NCBI GenBank assembly: GCA_015847255.1
Contig: JADLZK010005528.1
Location: forward strand, 434,001-498,000
Origin: Hyparrhenia diplandra
Taxonomy: Eukaryota > Streptophyta > Magnoliopsida > Poales > Poaceae
Direction: 5' to 3'
DNA: 64,000 nt
A program made the translations under genes and the position numbers. Positions 1 through 9,830 of this stretch are shown here, one piece after another (the first letter of the stretch is position 1; the number at the start of each line of letters is the position of its first letter). A model generated the notes under the pieces. The model did not search any database and was not told the DNA's origin. It worked only from the letters and a program-made list of their open reading frames with translations.

Positions 1-642
1 TGCTAGATTGATATGCACCACATTAATTAGGTTCCCAATTGACTCGGGCAGTTCCTCTAGCCCTGAGCAACCTGACAGATTGACATGCACCACATTAGTA
101 AGGTTTCCAAATGAGTTGGGCAGCTGTAATAGCCCTGAGCAGCCTGATAGATTGATATGTGCCACATTAGTGAGGTTCCCCAGGGAGTTGGGCAGCTGTA
201 GTAGCCCTGAGCAGCCTGATAGATTGATATGCACCACATTACTAAGGTTCCCCAATGAAGTTGGCAGTTGTATCAACCCTGAGCAGCCCGATAGATTAAT
301 ATAAGTCAAACGTTTCAATTGGCAAATAGAATCAGGCAGCATTTGCATTGTTGGCTCTGTTAAATGCAATATTTGTAGGAACTTGGCAAATGATAACGAA
401 TCATCACTGAGCTCCATTTTGCCACAGCCCAGGAAATACATCGCTCTTAGCTCGGCAGGCAACATATCGGCTAGCTTTAATGGCATCATATCAAAATTGG
501 TGATCAGTGCAAATTTGCAATATGTATTCTCTTGATTTATCGTGCTTCTTCCATCTTGAACAATCAGCTCATCACCAGCTATTGATCTTGCCAGGGCATG
601 CACCACGGCATGCAAAGTGTATGAGATGTCCTTTTCACTATT
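1..642 (-). CDS. NLR gene fragment: LRR exon, partial
   Basis: This minus-strand frame is open from 642 down to the window edge (about 214 residues) and runs off the left side. It begins with a short linker rich in His, Ala and Leu, of the kind that follows NB-ARC in grass NLRs, then a block with LPAELRAMYF and a Cys-Gly step, then leucine-rich repeats of the form LPxSLGNLTNVVHINLSGC. NLRs are intracellular immune receptors; the LRR senses or restrains and the NB-ARC switches. Position 642 is chosen because TTCTTGCAG, a good splice acceptor, precedes it on the minus strand, and phase 0 matches the donor at 4630. No stop is seen inside this exon. It probably belongs to the NB-ARC piece at 4631-5465. 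The family is clear, but since the partner exon is broken the gene is likely dead. Confidence 0.8.
61..303 (-). repeat. 72-bp tandem LRR-coding repeat
   Basis: The string CCCTGAGC recurs at 61, 133, 205 and 277, an exact 72-bp period. Each unit codes one 24-residue leucine-rich repeat. The units are very similar at the DNA level, differing mainly in the residues that would face the ligand side, which suggests recent unequal exchange. The array continues past position 1. Confidence 0.85.
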
Positions 643-1249
643 CTGCAAGAAAAGCATAACAGTTTATGATGCAATAGAAAAAATAATTACTCAGGTCATT
701 TTTATAGATATTCACGTTTTTTAATATGATTTTCGGAGAATAAAATATACTCTTAGGGAACAAACCAAGTTTATTGACGATAGAACAAGCCATAGACCTC
801 GGTATACTAGAGCAAATTACAATATTTGATATGAATATACATTTTTACATGACAAAAGTACAACTCCTGACCTCTACACCTACTATGGATATATACACAT
901 TCATTGTTAAACACTTACCTAATATCTTAGTATTTATATTTATCCAACAAAAGAGGCATCCAAACTCACGAGGTCTAGAACTCACCATGTTAATCGGAGA
1001 AATAAATCAGGGGGCACATAATGTAATCTCAGCCCCATTTGGCACATGTGTAGTCAAGGGGCACATGTTTAGTCATGTATACGTTGTATCTGGACATGAT
1101 GTAATCTTAGGCCCATTTGGCTATATATATGAAAGGTCACCCCTCATAAGAGGGTGTGAGGTGTTTCCACATGGTATCAGCTGAAATTAGTTCCCAATTT
1201 CCCGCTCCTAGCTTCCCGCGTTGTCCTTAACCTGCTTCACGCTCCTAGC

Positions 1250-2376
1250 TGATCCACCAGCTTGACGTGAAGAATGCTTTCCTCCACGGTCATCTGTAGG
1301 AGCCTGTGTACTGCCAGCAGCCTCCTGGCTTCATCGACCCTGCTCGTCCTGACGATGTTTGTCTTCTATAGTGCTCTCTGTATGGCCTGAAACAGGCTCC
1401 TCGAGCCTGGTACTAGTGGTTCACCGCCTACCTCAGGCTGTGCAGCTTCGTTGCCTCCGTCTCCGACACGTCCTTCTTTGTGCTCAAAGAGGAGGACGCT
1501 ACAGCCTACCTGCTCCTGTACGTTGACAACATCATCCTTACAGCGTCTTTGACTGACCTCCAGCATGGCGTGTCCTCACTCCAAGTTCGCCATGACAGAC
1601 CTTGGCGACCTACACCACATCCGCAGCATCACTGTCACGCGCTCGCCAGAGGGTCTCTTCCTCTCCCAGCGCCAATACGTTGTGGATCTTCTATACGTGG
1701 ATCCATTTCAGCACCGGAGTCTCGCCGACGCCCTACAGTACCTAACACTCACTTGTCCCGAGCTCGCCTACACGGTCCAGAAGGTGTGCCTCGTCATGCA
1801 CGATCCCTGCAAGCCCCATCTCGCGTTGATCAAGCACATCCTACGCTGCGTGAAGGTACACTGTCCACCGGTCTCCACCGCAACTCCAGGCCAGTTAACT
1901 CCCCTACCGCATACTCCGCACGCTGTCCGGATTCTAGGCGCTCTACGTCCGGCTACTGCGTTTTCCTCGGCGACAACCTAGTCTCTTGGTCCTCCAAGCA
2001 CTAGACCACGGTATCCCATTCCAGTAACGAGGCTGAGTACCGCGCGGTTGCCCATGCTGTGGCCGAGTGCTATTGGCTTTGTCAGCTTCTCCAGGAGCTC
2101 CATGCGTCCATTGTCTCTGCGACCGTCGTGTACTGTGACAATGTTAGCGCCGTCTATATGATCGCTAATCCTTCCCACCATCATCGCACAAAGCACATCG
2201 AGATCGACATTCACTTCGTCCACGACCAGGTTGCCTTGGGACAGGTTTGGGTGCTCCATGTCCCGTCGACTCATCAGTTTGTGGACATCATGACCAAGGG
2301 CTTACTTATACAGTTGTTCACTGACTTTAGGTATAGTCTTTGCGTCCGGGATCCTCCCGCTGCGACTGTGGGCGGG
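1250..2376 (+). pseudogene. Copia reverse transcriptase / RNase H remnant
   Basis: The reading moves between frames with stops. From about 1250 it matches the Copia RT start (QLDVKNAFLHG, then QQPPGF after a stop). Near 1510 it reads LLYVDNIILTAS, where Copia normally has YVDD, so the second catalytic Asp is replaced by Asn. From 1975 to 2376 the RNase H part reads VSWSSKH, AEYRAVAHAVAE, YCDNVSAVYM, RTKHIEIDIHFV and FVDIMTKGL, typical of the Copia C-terminus. The order and spacing are right, but the integrase-side half is missing and several frameshifts are present. It cannot be functional. Confidence 0.85.
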
Positions 2377-2461
2377 TATTAGACATGTATAGTCTAGTCC
2401 TGTATACGTTTTATTTGGACATGTTGTACACCTAGCCCATTGGGCTATATATATAAGTTAA

Positions 2462-2505
2462 CCACCCCCCCCCCACACACACACACACACCCCAAACCCC
2501 AACCC
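2462..2505. repeat. C-rich / (CA)n microsatellite
   Basis: A run of C followed by CACACACACACACA and C-rich AAACCCC units, lying in the 3' LTR of the Copia remnant. It explains why the two LTRs differ in length. Confidence 0.9.
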
Positions 2506-2545
2506 AAGAGGGTTTGAGGGTGTTCCCCTAACTTTCTACAAGGTG

Positions 2546-2970
2546 GTGTTGGCGCTTCCTGTATATTGACTGGGATACCTCGCTGCAACCCTATGACATG
2601 TTTCTGTACTTTTCAAAGAGAGAGTCATTGTAGCATATTGGACTACATGGGAACACCATAATGCAATCGTATTTGATAATGGAAGTCATTGTGGCATGTT
2701 GGACTAAACACTGTAATGCAACTTGGAAACTTTTTGTTCGAGGAGGTCTCCCTACTTGTCCACAGAGCAAAGCCAAAGTGTGAAGCTGATGTTAAATAAT
2801 TTTACCGTAATGGTAGTCATTTTTCAAGCTTTGGGCCTGGGTCTTGTAAACTATACATAAACCTTTTTGCTCTGTATAAAAATGGAAAAATAGGTAGGGG
2901 CCTCCCGGCTGACTTCAGTTAAAAAAAAAAATCTAATGCACTATGTATATGAAATTATTATGCTTTGTGA
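2546..2970. other. Unassigned intron sequence
   Basis: AT-rich sequence between the Copia remnant and the LINE tail. A short near-repeat is visible: GTCATTGTAGCATATTGGACTA near 2623 and GTCATTGTGGCATGTTGGACTA near 2684. I recognise no gene. Confidence 0.5.
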
Positions 2971-3880
2971 ATTTTTTTCTCGAAAACGTAGGAGAGCTGT
3001 GCATCATTATATTAAGAAGAACGAAAGGGGCTTAGAGCCCTACACACACAACCCCACACAAGCTCAGAAATTATATTCGCACCTACGACCAAACACTTAG
3101 CACTAAGCTAACTACCAAAGAGAGGGCTGTCAAGGAAGACAGATCCGTAGCTCCTAGACTCCACACAAGCAGCACTCTTCTCCAGCACGGGTGAGAGTAC
3201 CACCAAGGTTAGGGGTAATACCACAAAAAACACGACGATTCCAATGGTTCCAAAGAGTCCAAGCACCAAGCACAGTGAAGAAGTTGAGACCTTTTTGCAT
3301 CAGTCCACTTGTTGCTCCAATAGACTTTTTTCCCACCAGCTGTCAAAGGAAGTATATGTAGGCTGTGGTGATAAGGAGTGGAGGCCAACCTGCCTTAAAA
3401 GGAGGTACCAAAATTGTCTAGCAAAGACAGAGGAGACTAGGAGGCGGTTGATAGTCTCAGATTCCTGGTCTTAGAGAGGGCACTGCTCAGCATGAGGCAG
3501 CCCATGACGCGCAAAGGCGATATGCCGTCCAGCACAGGTTGTGGGCCACCAACCAAAGGAAAAAAATGGCATTTGGGCGCCCAAACTGAGTAGATCCCAG
3601 GAAGAAACCCTCATAGGCAGACTTGCCTGAGTATTTGCCTACAGCAGAAAGTCGCCATGTGTGGACATCTTCAACATCAGGCTCTAACTCAAAGTTGTAC
3701 AGCAATTCCCAAAGATGGAGGACGTCCACAATAACACTAACAGTGAGGGCCCCTGGTGGAATCCGATGGTAGACACTATAAAACACATTCCTAGCAAGGC
3801 GCTCTGGGTGGGCATAGCACTTGTTATGCCAGCTCATCCACTGATGATGGTTCGAGCAATGCATATCTTGTGCTTTTTTT
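2971..3880 (-). mobile_element. L1-type LINE, 3' end, 5'-truncated
   Basis: Read on the minus strand, this contains the C-terminal part of plant LINE ORF2: HQWMSWHNKCYAHPERLARN, VIVDVLHLWELL, HTWRLSAVGKYSGKSAYEGF, FFLWLVAHNLCWTAYRL (the zf-RVT region), then LGAWTLWNHWNRRVF and a stop near 3154. A 3' UTR follows, ending TTCTTAATATAATGATG, a short GC stretch and TCGAGAAAAAAA (T run 2971-2977 on the plus strand), the usual tail of grass LINEs. Frameshifts after 3487 break the ORF. It lacks the endonuclease and most of the reverse transcriptase, as is common after incomplete target-primed reverse transcription. No confident target duplication was found. Confidence 0.85.
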
Positions 3881-4618
3881 TAAACGATATCTTGTGAGTT
3901 TGTATACCCCTAAAAGGTATGGATCTAACTAGATATAGCCGTGGTTCTCGGTCATAACCCACACTTTAGAGTACTCAATGATTAGTCTTTGGGCATCTGT
4001 TGAGAAAGGTACAGCTTTTGAAAGTGATTCTGGTTTTTGGCTAACAATTAAAACCTAGGGACTAATAGAGATTACTCCCTCTAGGAACAACAACCTTTGT
4101 AAATCAAACTTGTTTTAACCTATGCTTTGAAAATAAAAACTGCGAACTGTGTTAATCATTGCAAGGTAAGATGTTGTAGGCTCATGTTTAAACTTTAACA
4201 TAACCTTGTTACACCCTAAAAGCAATTTAGAAGTGCCTAGGCAGCACACTGGGTAGAATCCCAGGAGGCAGCCGATACATAGTAATAGCAGGTATTAATC
4301 ACGCTAACAGAAAATGATGTCAAGTACTCCCTGTAAATTTACAACATTTTAATTAACTTATCAAAATCAATATTATAAGCTTTAATCTTTGCATCATATA
4401 AAAAAATCTTATATAAAACAAATACATATTGTAAAAATCTGGTAGGATCGCCATACTACGACCCTATATTATCAAACAAAAACCAATTGGCCCTAGGATC
4501 TTGATCTAACCAGTCTTGTCCGATAGAAATGTGTCATTTTATTCCATCATCATAGAAAAATATACCATGCTATGCTTGAGATAAAGGAAAAAGAAAGGTC
4601 TTACTGTACTAGATATAT
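3881..4618. other. Unassigned AT-rich sequence in NLR intron
   Basis: No coding sequence, terminal repeats or known motif recognised. ATATCTTGTG occurs twice near the LINE's upstream edge (about 3863 and 3887) and could be a remnant of an insertion site. Confidence 0.5.
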
Positions 4619-4630
4619 CTAACAACTCAC

Positions 4631-5465
4631 CAAAGCCGATTTTGCAGGTTGAAGAAATGAAATATCCAGAAGCATCCTGATGTACTCTTCACCATGCTGT
4701 TGTCTGATAGCGAGGCTGTCGGATGGCTCAACAAGATCAAGGGCAATCCATTGGTGAATGAGGTCATATTTTTTCAATGGAGTGGCCTTCTGGAAATATG
4801 GCACAGTAGGCAAAGCATAACTTCAGATTTGATGGCATCCACTGGTAGCTTTGCTTCAAGGACAGAAGCACTTTGTTAATTGGTGAATTTTTATCTTCCG
4901 ATGCTAGCTGATAAGTTTGCCTGATTGCCCAGCACATGTCAGGAATGAGCTTGTATGGTTCCATGGTACAAATTTTCTTTGCTATAGTTTGGCTTCGTGT
5001 GGTTACTATCACAAGGCCAGCACCAAACATGCGCTTCAGGTCCTCCAACCTGGAGCTGTCTTCCTTTTCCCATAGTCCATCCAAAACAACTAGTACCTTC
5101 TTGTAACCACCACCCATTAGTTCGTCAAGGCGCTTCCCATGACTAGCAACAGAACCATATCGTGTTGCTAGTTGATAAATAATAGATGATTTTATTTCAG
5201 GCAAGCTAAGTTGCTCCCGCACAGTAACCCACGCCTTGGAGTAATCTTTGAAGCTCAAGTGTTCTATAACCAATCGTGCTAACCTTGTCTTGCCAATCCC
5301 TCCAGGCCCAACAATTTGGTAGAATGGCGGGTCCTTCTCCAACGGTGCTGGCAGTAGCAGATAACAGCAAAGTTGTTATCCTACCTTGGTCCTCGAATAT
5401 TCTCGGAGTCCATTCCAAGCTAATTTCTGGGTGCGCCCGAGGCTGTTGTGGGCCCAGGAAATAAC
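4631..5465 (-). pseudogene. NLR gene fragment: NB-ARC exon, broken
   Basis: On the minus strand NB-ARC motifs occur in order: P-loop GPGGIGKTRLAR, an RNBS-A-like KAWVTVREQ, kinase-2 KVLVVLDGLW, RNBS-B GLVIVTTRS, RNBS-D CFAYCAIFPEG and then LIHQWIAL. The domain binds ATP/ADP and acts as the receptor's switch. The stretch between RNBS-B and RNBS-D is shortened so that the GLPL motif is absent. A six-T run (4769-4774, plus strand) carries one base too many and forces a stop after RNBS-D; the correct frame resumes at LIHQW. One extra G near 5340 separates the P-loop frame from the preceding LLLSATAS segment. No N-terminal coiled coil is seen upstream. The exon ends at 4631 at a GTGAGT donor. Confidence 0.8.
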
Positions 5466-5864
5466 GACCCTAAAAACATTTAATGTAATCAGACCGAAGC
5501 ATATAAAAACAGTTTGTCTTTTTACAACTTGCCCAAAAGATATGTACAGACTTTCAATTCCAGTCTTGCTCTAAAAATCAACATGTGTTTGGATGTTGTA
5601 GTATTTAGTACTTTTTGCTCTTGGAGCAATAATTGTAACTGCCCAGTTTAGTATTGGATTTAATTGACATTTTAATCATTATGAAGAATTTACTGTTTTT
5701 TTGGTAAAATACCGAGAAACAAAAGTCAAAATGCATACTATCTAATATTACGTACTTAGTTTTTTCAATTGAAATGAAGTTTTTAAGTTTTTGCCAAAAA
5801 AATATTAGAGTACATTTTTTTGGGTGTGTTGGGTGGGTGGGGGGTGGGGGGTGGGGGGGTAGTC
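5466..5864. other. Unassigned sequence upstream of NLR fragment
   Basis: AT-rich with no recognisable coding sequence where a coiled-coil exon might be expected. A G/T-rich run (about 5820-5860, GGGTGGGTGGGGGGTGGGGG type) abuts the next LINE. The N-terminal part of the receptor gene has evidently been lost or moved. Confidence 0.5.
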
Positions 5865-6093
5865 ATCCTGATGTCCATTCAGGAAGCTCGTACATTTGGT
5901 GTGATTGTCGACTACCTTCATCTATGGGATCTACTGATGGATTTTCAGCTGCAGCCGGAGGTTGAGGATAGACACTTATGGAGGCTCACCACCAATGGAC
6001 AATACTCAGCTAAGTCGGCTTATGCAGGTTTCTTTTTGGGCCATGGGAAAGGATCTCGGAAATCATGGGCACCACCCAAATGTCACTTCTTTA

Positions 6094-6931
6094 TGTTGAA
6101 ATGTGTATAAGTGCATTGCCCATCTCTTCCCAATCGCTAAGCTTTTTTGGGTTGAACGGTCGGTGCGTGCAACTTAACATGGTATCCCCTGTTTTCGCTA
6201 GGCGCTAGGCGGATTCTAGGCGGTGACCCGGAGCCTAGAGCCTAGTCGGGATTAAGCGAGCCTAGGCGTTCCTAAGCGTTTTTCTAGGCGGTAGCTAATA
6301 CATGCTTTTATACTTAACAAAGAGCTAATATATGATTTTTATTTATACTTAATAAAAGAAAATAAATAGGAGATAGGTGCTTTTGGGGGAGAAAGATGAG
6401 AAGAAGGCCCATTTAACAGCCCAAGCCCACGGACACCTTATCCTCTCCCCTTCCACCTCTGTTTTTTCTCTCTCAACCGAGCGAAGGATCTCCCGAACTC
6501 CTCCGCTCCCGTCAGGCTACGCGCCGCACCTCCTTCCCCGCTGCTTGTTTGCTCCCGCTCCCCGCCGCCTCCTTCCCCACCGGATCGCGCCTTTGGACTT
6601 TCGCCAATCTCGCCCCCTTTCGCGTGCCGCCCCGCTACACCCGCCGCCACGGTGACCCAGCCCGCCTAGGGTTCCGCCCACCCCCCTAGGCGAGGCGGGG
6701 ACCCTCCCGCCAGCGCTTGCGGCGCTAAGCGGAACGAGGATAGTATCGAGCAGGTCTCGAGTTGAATCTGGTAGAGGCAATTTAAGTCCTCCGCCCCTTT
6801 ATTTTCCACGTTTGCGCCTCTCTCTAGCCGCATCGCGTGCGTGGGGTGTTGAAATGTGTATAAGTGCATTGCCCACCTCTTCCCAATCGCTAAGCTTTTG
6901 GGTTGAACCCGTCGGTGCGTGCAACTTAACA
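6094..6931 (+). mobile_element. SMART/TRIM-type small LTR retrotransposon
   Basis: Two direct repeats of 86 bp (6094-6179) and 85 bp (6847-6931) start TGTTGAAATG and end CAACTTAACA. Both are flanked by CTTTA (6089-6093 and 6932-6936), a perfect 5-bp target duplication. Removing the element restores the LINE reading frame. TGGTATC directly follows the first repeat (tRNA-Met-type primer-binding site) and GTGGGG precedes the second. Discounting the nested insertion (6187-6739 plus one 8-bp duplication) leaves about 277 bp in total. LTRs of about 85 bp and a total below 300 bp match what is described for SMART elements of grasses; family assignment is from memory of those sizes. It codes for nothing and must have used another element's proteins. 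Confidence 0.88.
6187..6739. mobile_element. hAT-like nonautonomous element inside the SMART
   Basis: This 553-bp insertion is flanked by ATGGTATC (6179-6186) and ATAGTATC (6740-6747), an 8-bp duplication with one mismatch, the size made by hAT transposases. Its ends are imperfect inverted repeats: CCCTGTTTTCGCTAGGCGC on the left and, reversed, CCTCGTTCCGCTTAGCGCC on the right. Subterminal GGCG/CTAGG motifs recur in both arms. Without it the host element reads TGGTATC then GAGCAGG, a normal-looking primer-binding site. The middle (6420-6660) is C/T-rich and resembles a plant 5' UTR, possibly a captured promoter or leader. No transposase is encoded. Confidence 0.7.
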
Positions 6932-7390
6932 CTTTATGTGGCTGATCACGCAAAATAAGTGATGGCTGGCTGATCGCCTGGCATGTCATGGGCTGCCTCA
7001 TCCGGAGTATTGTCCTCTTTGTGACCAGGAAGATGAGACTATCAACCATCTCCTTGTCCATTGCGTATTCGCAAGAGAATTTTGGTTTAATCTGTTTAGA
7101 TAGGTCGATCTTGAGCTTGTCACTCAGCCTCTGAGTCTCCAACCTTTCCATGATTGGTGGGAGAAAGCTGCAGCAGGACCGCTGATGAGTTGATGAGGCG
7201 AGGAATTAATTCGCTCATTATACTTTCGGAGCTTGGACTATATGGAAGCGATTGCAATGGGTGTGTTTTTTGGTGGAGCAACTCCAAACTTAGTTGGTGC
7301 TTTGATCGCAGATGGTGAGGAGCGCTGCTTGTGGTCTATGGCAAGGGCTCGAGGGCTATCATTCTTGATTGCCCTCCTCCCAGGTAGTTA

Positions 7391-7560
7391 AGGTGACAAG
7401 TTTTGTAGTGGTCGCCTTGTGTAGTTTTGTCACGGGCAAGAATGAAGTCCCAAAAACTGGTGGGGAGTGAGTGCATTAAGGTGACAAGTTTTGTAGTGGT
7501 CGCCTTGTGTAGTTTTGTCACGGGCAAGAATGAAGTCAGTAAACTGGTGGGGGAGTGAGT
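7391..7560 (+). repeat. 88-bp tandem duplication in LINE 3' UTR
   Basis: AGGTGACAAGTTTTGTAGTG occurs at 7391 and 7479, and both copies run to CTGGTGGGG.AGTGAGTGCAT. The copies differ by a few bases. It lies after the LINE coding part and before its poly-A. Confidence 0.9.
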
Positions 7561-7680
7561 GCATGAGTGTGTGTATGTGCTATTGTTTTGGGATCTTGCC
7601 CTTTACTCTCTTCTTAATATAATGAGGCGCAACTCTCCAGCGTTGTCGAGAAAAAAAAAAAAAAATATATCCTAATGTCC

Positions 7681-9430
7681 TATTGTCTACATTTGGATTG
7701 TCGGAAATAAAATTTTACCTTAGGGTTTGGCAATTGTATGTTATTTTTTACAATTTTGTTGATCCTAAGATTATTCAGTAATTGCTAGATTAAATGCAAA
7801 ATATCAGTACTAATTTGCGGTGCACTCAACTATTGAGTCAGTTGCCCACTTAAGATAATTTAGGGGACTCAAGACCCATCCCTGAGGCCCTCTATCTTTA
7901 TACTCATATAAAACACATCATTATCATGCACTTACGATACATATCTCTTCACGAAGCTATATATGCAGCAGGGCACATCAATTACCAACTAACATGCTTT
8001 AATTTTAACTGTCGAAACACCACGCATCATCAAGTACACACAAACACGATTTTAACTATCAAAACATCAACGAGTCACATCATCCACTAACATTGATTCA
8101 TGATAGGTTATCTCTTCATGCAAACCAAAATGTACATACTAATAAGCCACGTAGCCAATAATCAATGTTTGCCGATTTCAATTCTATACCATATTGATCC
8201 ATACATCCAATGTCATCTGCAATTCGCACCCATGGGTGGAGTATTTTCTAATTAATAAAAATGCCCTTGAGCAGATGTGTAAATTGTCGTTGGATATCCA
8301 TATATCCACTACCCAAATCCATATCCAATGTGAATCGAGTAGAATATGGGCATTCGTGTACCTGTTAAAAATGGGAAGTTACAGGTGCACAGGCAGAAAT
8401 TCACATGCTTCTTTCACAGTGTTGCTTATCTGTTTGCTGGATCAGTCTAGAGGGGGCATCAAGCTAGAAGGAATTGTGATAGGAAAATCTAGCATGGTAG
8501 GATCCAATGACCAATCAAAGCTTATCCATCAGTGTACACAATAAGTAGTAAACATGGGTGCGAGAAATAGAATCTGGACAGATACCGGGCATGGTCCACA
8601 GCGGATGACACAGAGGTGGGTGCGACTGTCTCCATACCCTCCCTAGTCCCAATTGTAGGCCGATCAAAATCGAGTTTGCTGCAATTGCAACCTAAAATCG
8701 AGCTTGTCCCTAGCAAATTTAGAGTTCCCGGCCCGAATCTAGTTCTCAAGTTTTCAGTTGGGAAACCAGAGGAGGGAGAAAAGGAAATAAGGGGAAAAAC
8801 AAAAAACAAAAGGGAGAATGGGCTTGATAAAGACAAATAGCTTAGAGCCTCAGAAGGTCGGAATGGGATATGCAGCGACAGGTAGCCGGTTGCGACTGTT
8901 GCCGTTCTCGTTGGGTTCATCGGAGAAGGTAAGCTCGGAAGGACAGTGATGGTGTCCCGGCGCTCACCGACAAGGCGGCAATCCGATGCCAGTGCCGCCA
9001 CGCAGATCTAGTTCCTGTCGGCAGATCTAATGTACTTTGATTTAACATGGCAAACCACAAATTCGTCGTTTGTGCATGTCTAATTTGATATGCGGTGATG
9101 CCGGATGCTAAAGGGTCAATTGGATATTTGGATCTGGAAGAACTATGAACTATAGACTCGACTAATTGGTTAGGATCAGAATCTACTACTATATGGATAT
9201 CCACCAATTACCTATCATCCTGGTCAGAAAAGATTGAAGATGTATGCAGATACATACCGGCGCATCCGAGGCAGCCATGCGTCCTCTTGCTCGACGCTCT
9301 TTTTCGACTTCGGCAGCTAGCTTCACTTAGCCGGTCAGCCCCTTCCCCGGGCGTGCTCGATCCCTGCTTTTGCTTGGATAGGGCTGTTCAGTCCGCTCCT
9401 GAGCCGCCTAGCCAGGCAGCGCGTTCCGTC
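7681..9430. other. Unassigned intergenic sequence
   Basis: AT-rich from 7681 to about 8600, more mixed from 8600 to 9430. Open frames around 8520-9000 on the minus strand (Ser/Pro/Phe-rich) and 8616-8840 on the plus strand show no domain I recognise, and neither has convincing codon structure. The 8880-9010 part (GC-rich, GTTGCGACTGTTGCCG type) could be a leader or first exon of an old element. I see no terminal repeats. Confidence 0.4.
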
Positions 9431-9439
9431 CGCCGCCTG

Positions 9440-9830
9440 AGGCTATCTCCAACGAGGTAGGCAAAATGCAAATTAGATAGTGTACAGTGTTTGTAGGCGC
9501 TAAAATCCTCCTCCAACAGATTATGCAACTGCTGCATGCATTTTGCGTCAAGTTGGCAAATATACCTATTCTCTCTCCTCCGATGCAAACGATACGCATG
9601 CCTCCTGCTTCTCTTTCCTCCTCTCCGCAGTCCTCTCTGTCCTCTGTGCGGCTGCATGTTTCCTCTGTGGGGATTGGTTCGCTTTTTTTTTAAAAAAAAA
9701 TGCAGATGGGTGGACGGGTGGGTTACCTGTTGGAGATTGAATTCTTTGCATGTCATAGGCTTTTACTGTACGTGACTTAGGAGAGGAGATGGGTCTCTAT
9801 TTTTTGCATCATCTGTTGGGGCGGTGAAGG
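9440..9830. mobile_element. Possible Harbinger-like MITE
   Basis: CTATCTCCAACGAGGTAGGC and CTCCAACAGATTATGC on the left, with TTTTTTGCATCATCTGTTGG on the right, form a loose inverted pair. CTCCAACAG is a frequent end motif of PIF/Harbinger elements in grasses. Exact ends and a 3-bp target duplication could not be fixed, so this is tentative. Confidence 0.3.

Larger units (their letters stand above)
1040..2545 (+). mobile_element. Copia LTR retrotransposon, internally deleted
   Basis: Two related stretches, about 1040-1171 and about 2377-2545, share GTATACGTT, GGACATG.TGTA, CCCATT.GGCTATATATA and a GAGGGTGTGAGG-like end, and read as the degenerate 5' and 3' LTRs. TGGTATCAG at 1172-1180 directly after the first fits a primer-binding site for initiator tRNA-Met. 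Only about 70 bp separate this site from reverse transcriptase sequence, so gag, protease and integrase have been deleted. The 5' LTR carries an extra partial duplication (1020-1050 resembles 1098-1125). I could not find a target duplication, so the outer limits are approximate. Confidence 0.7.
643..4630 (-). other. Putative NLR intron, filled with transposons
   Basis: On the minus strand GTGAGT (4630-4625) follows codon-complete exon sequence, and TTGCAG ends at 643. Joining the two exons keeps phase 0. At about 4 kb the intron is long for a grass NLR because it holds a Copia remnant (about 1040-2545) and a LINE tail (2971-3880). The splice sites are read from sequence only; there is no transcript evidence. 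Confidence 0.6.
5865..7680 (+). mobile_element. L1-type LINE, 5'-truncated, with nested insertion
   Basis: A plus-strand LINE 3' portion. The ORF2 C-terminus reads VIVDYLHLWDLLMDFQLQPE, HLWRLTTNGQYSAKSAYAGF and RKSWAPPKCHFF up to 6093, then continues after the insertion at 6937 with WLITQNK, LACHGLPHPEYCPLCDQEDE and INHLLVHCVFAREFWF. It ends in a 3' UTR and a poly-A run at 7651-7665. A 12-bp direct repeat with one mismatch, ATCCTGATGTCC (5865-5876) and ATCCTAATGTCC (7669-7680), flanks it and is a plausible target duplication. The zf-RVT cysteines (CPLC...) are kept. Stops after 7090 show it is dead. The same family is present at 2971-3880 in the opposite orientation. Confidence 0.85.

Noticed and set aside
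6377..6780. Overlapping open frames rich in Pro, Arg and Ser
   Set aside because: C/T-rich leader-like DNA inside the hAT-like element, open on both strands and in several frames, with no domain.
8522..9001. 159-residue minus-strand frame
   Set aside because: Ser/Pro/Phe-rich with no domain; the plus strand is also open there. There is not enough evidence for a gene.
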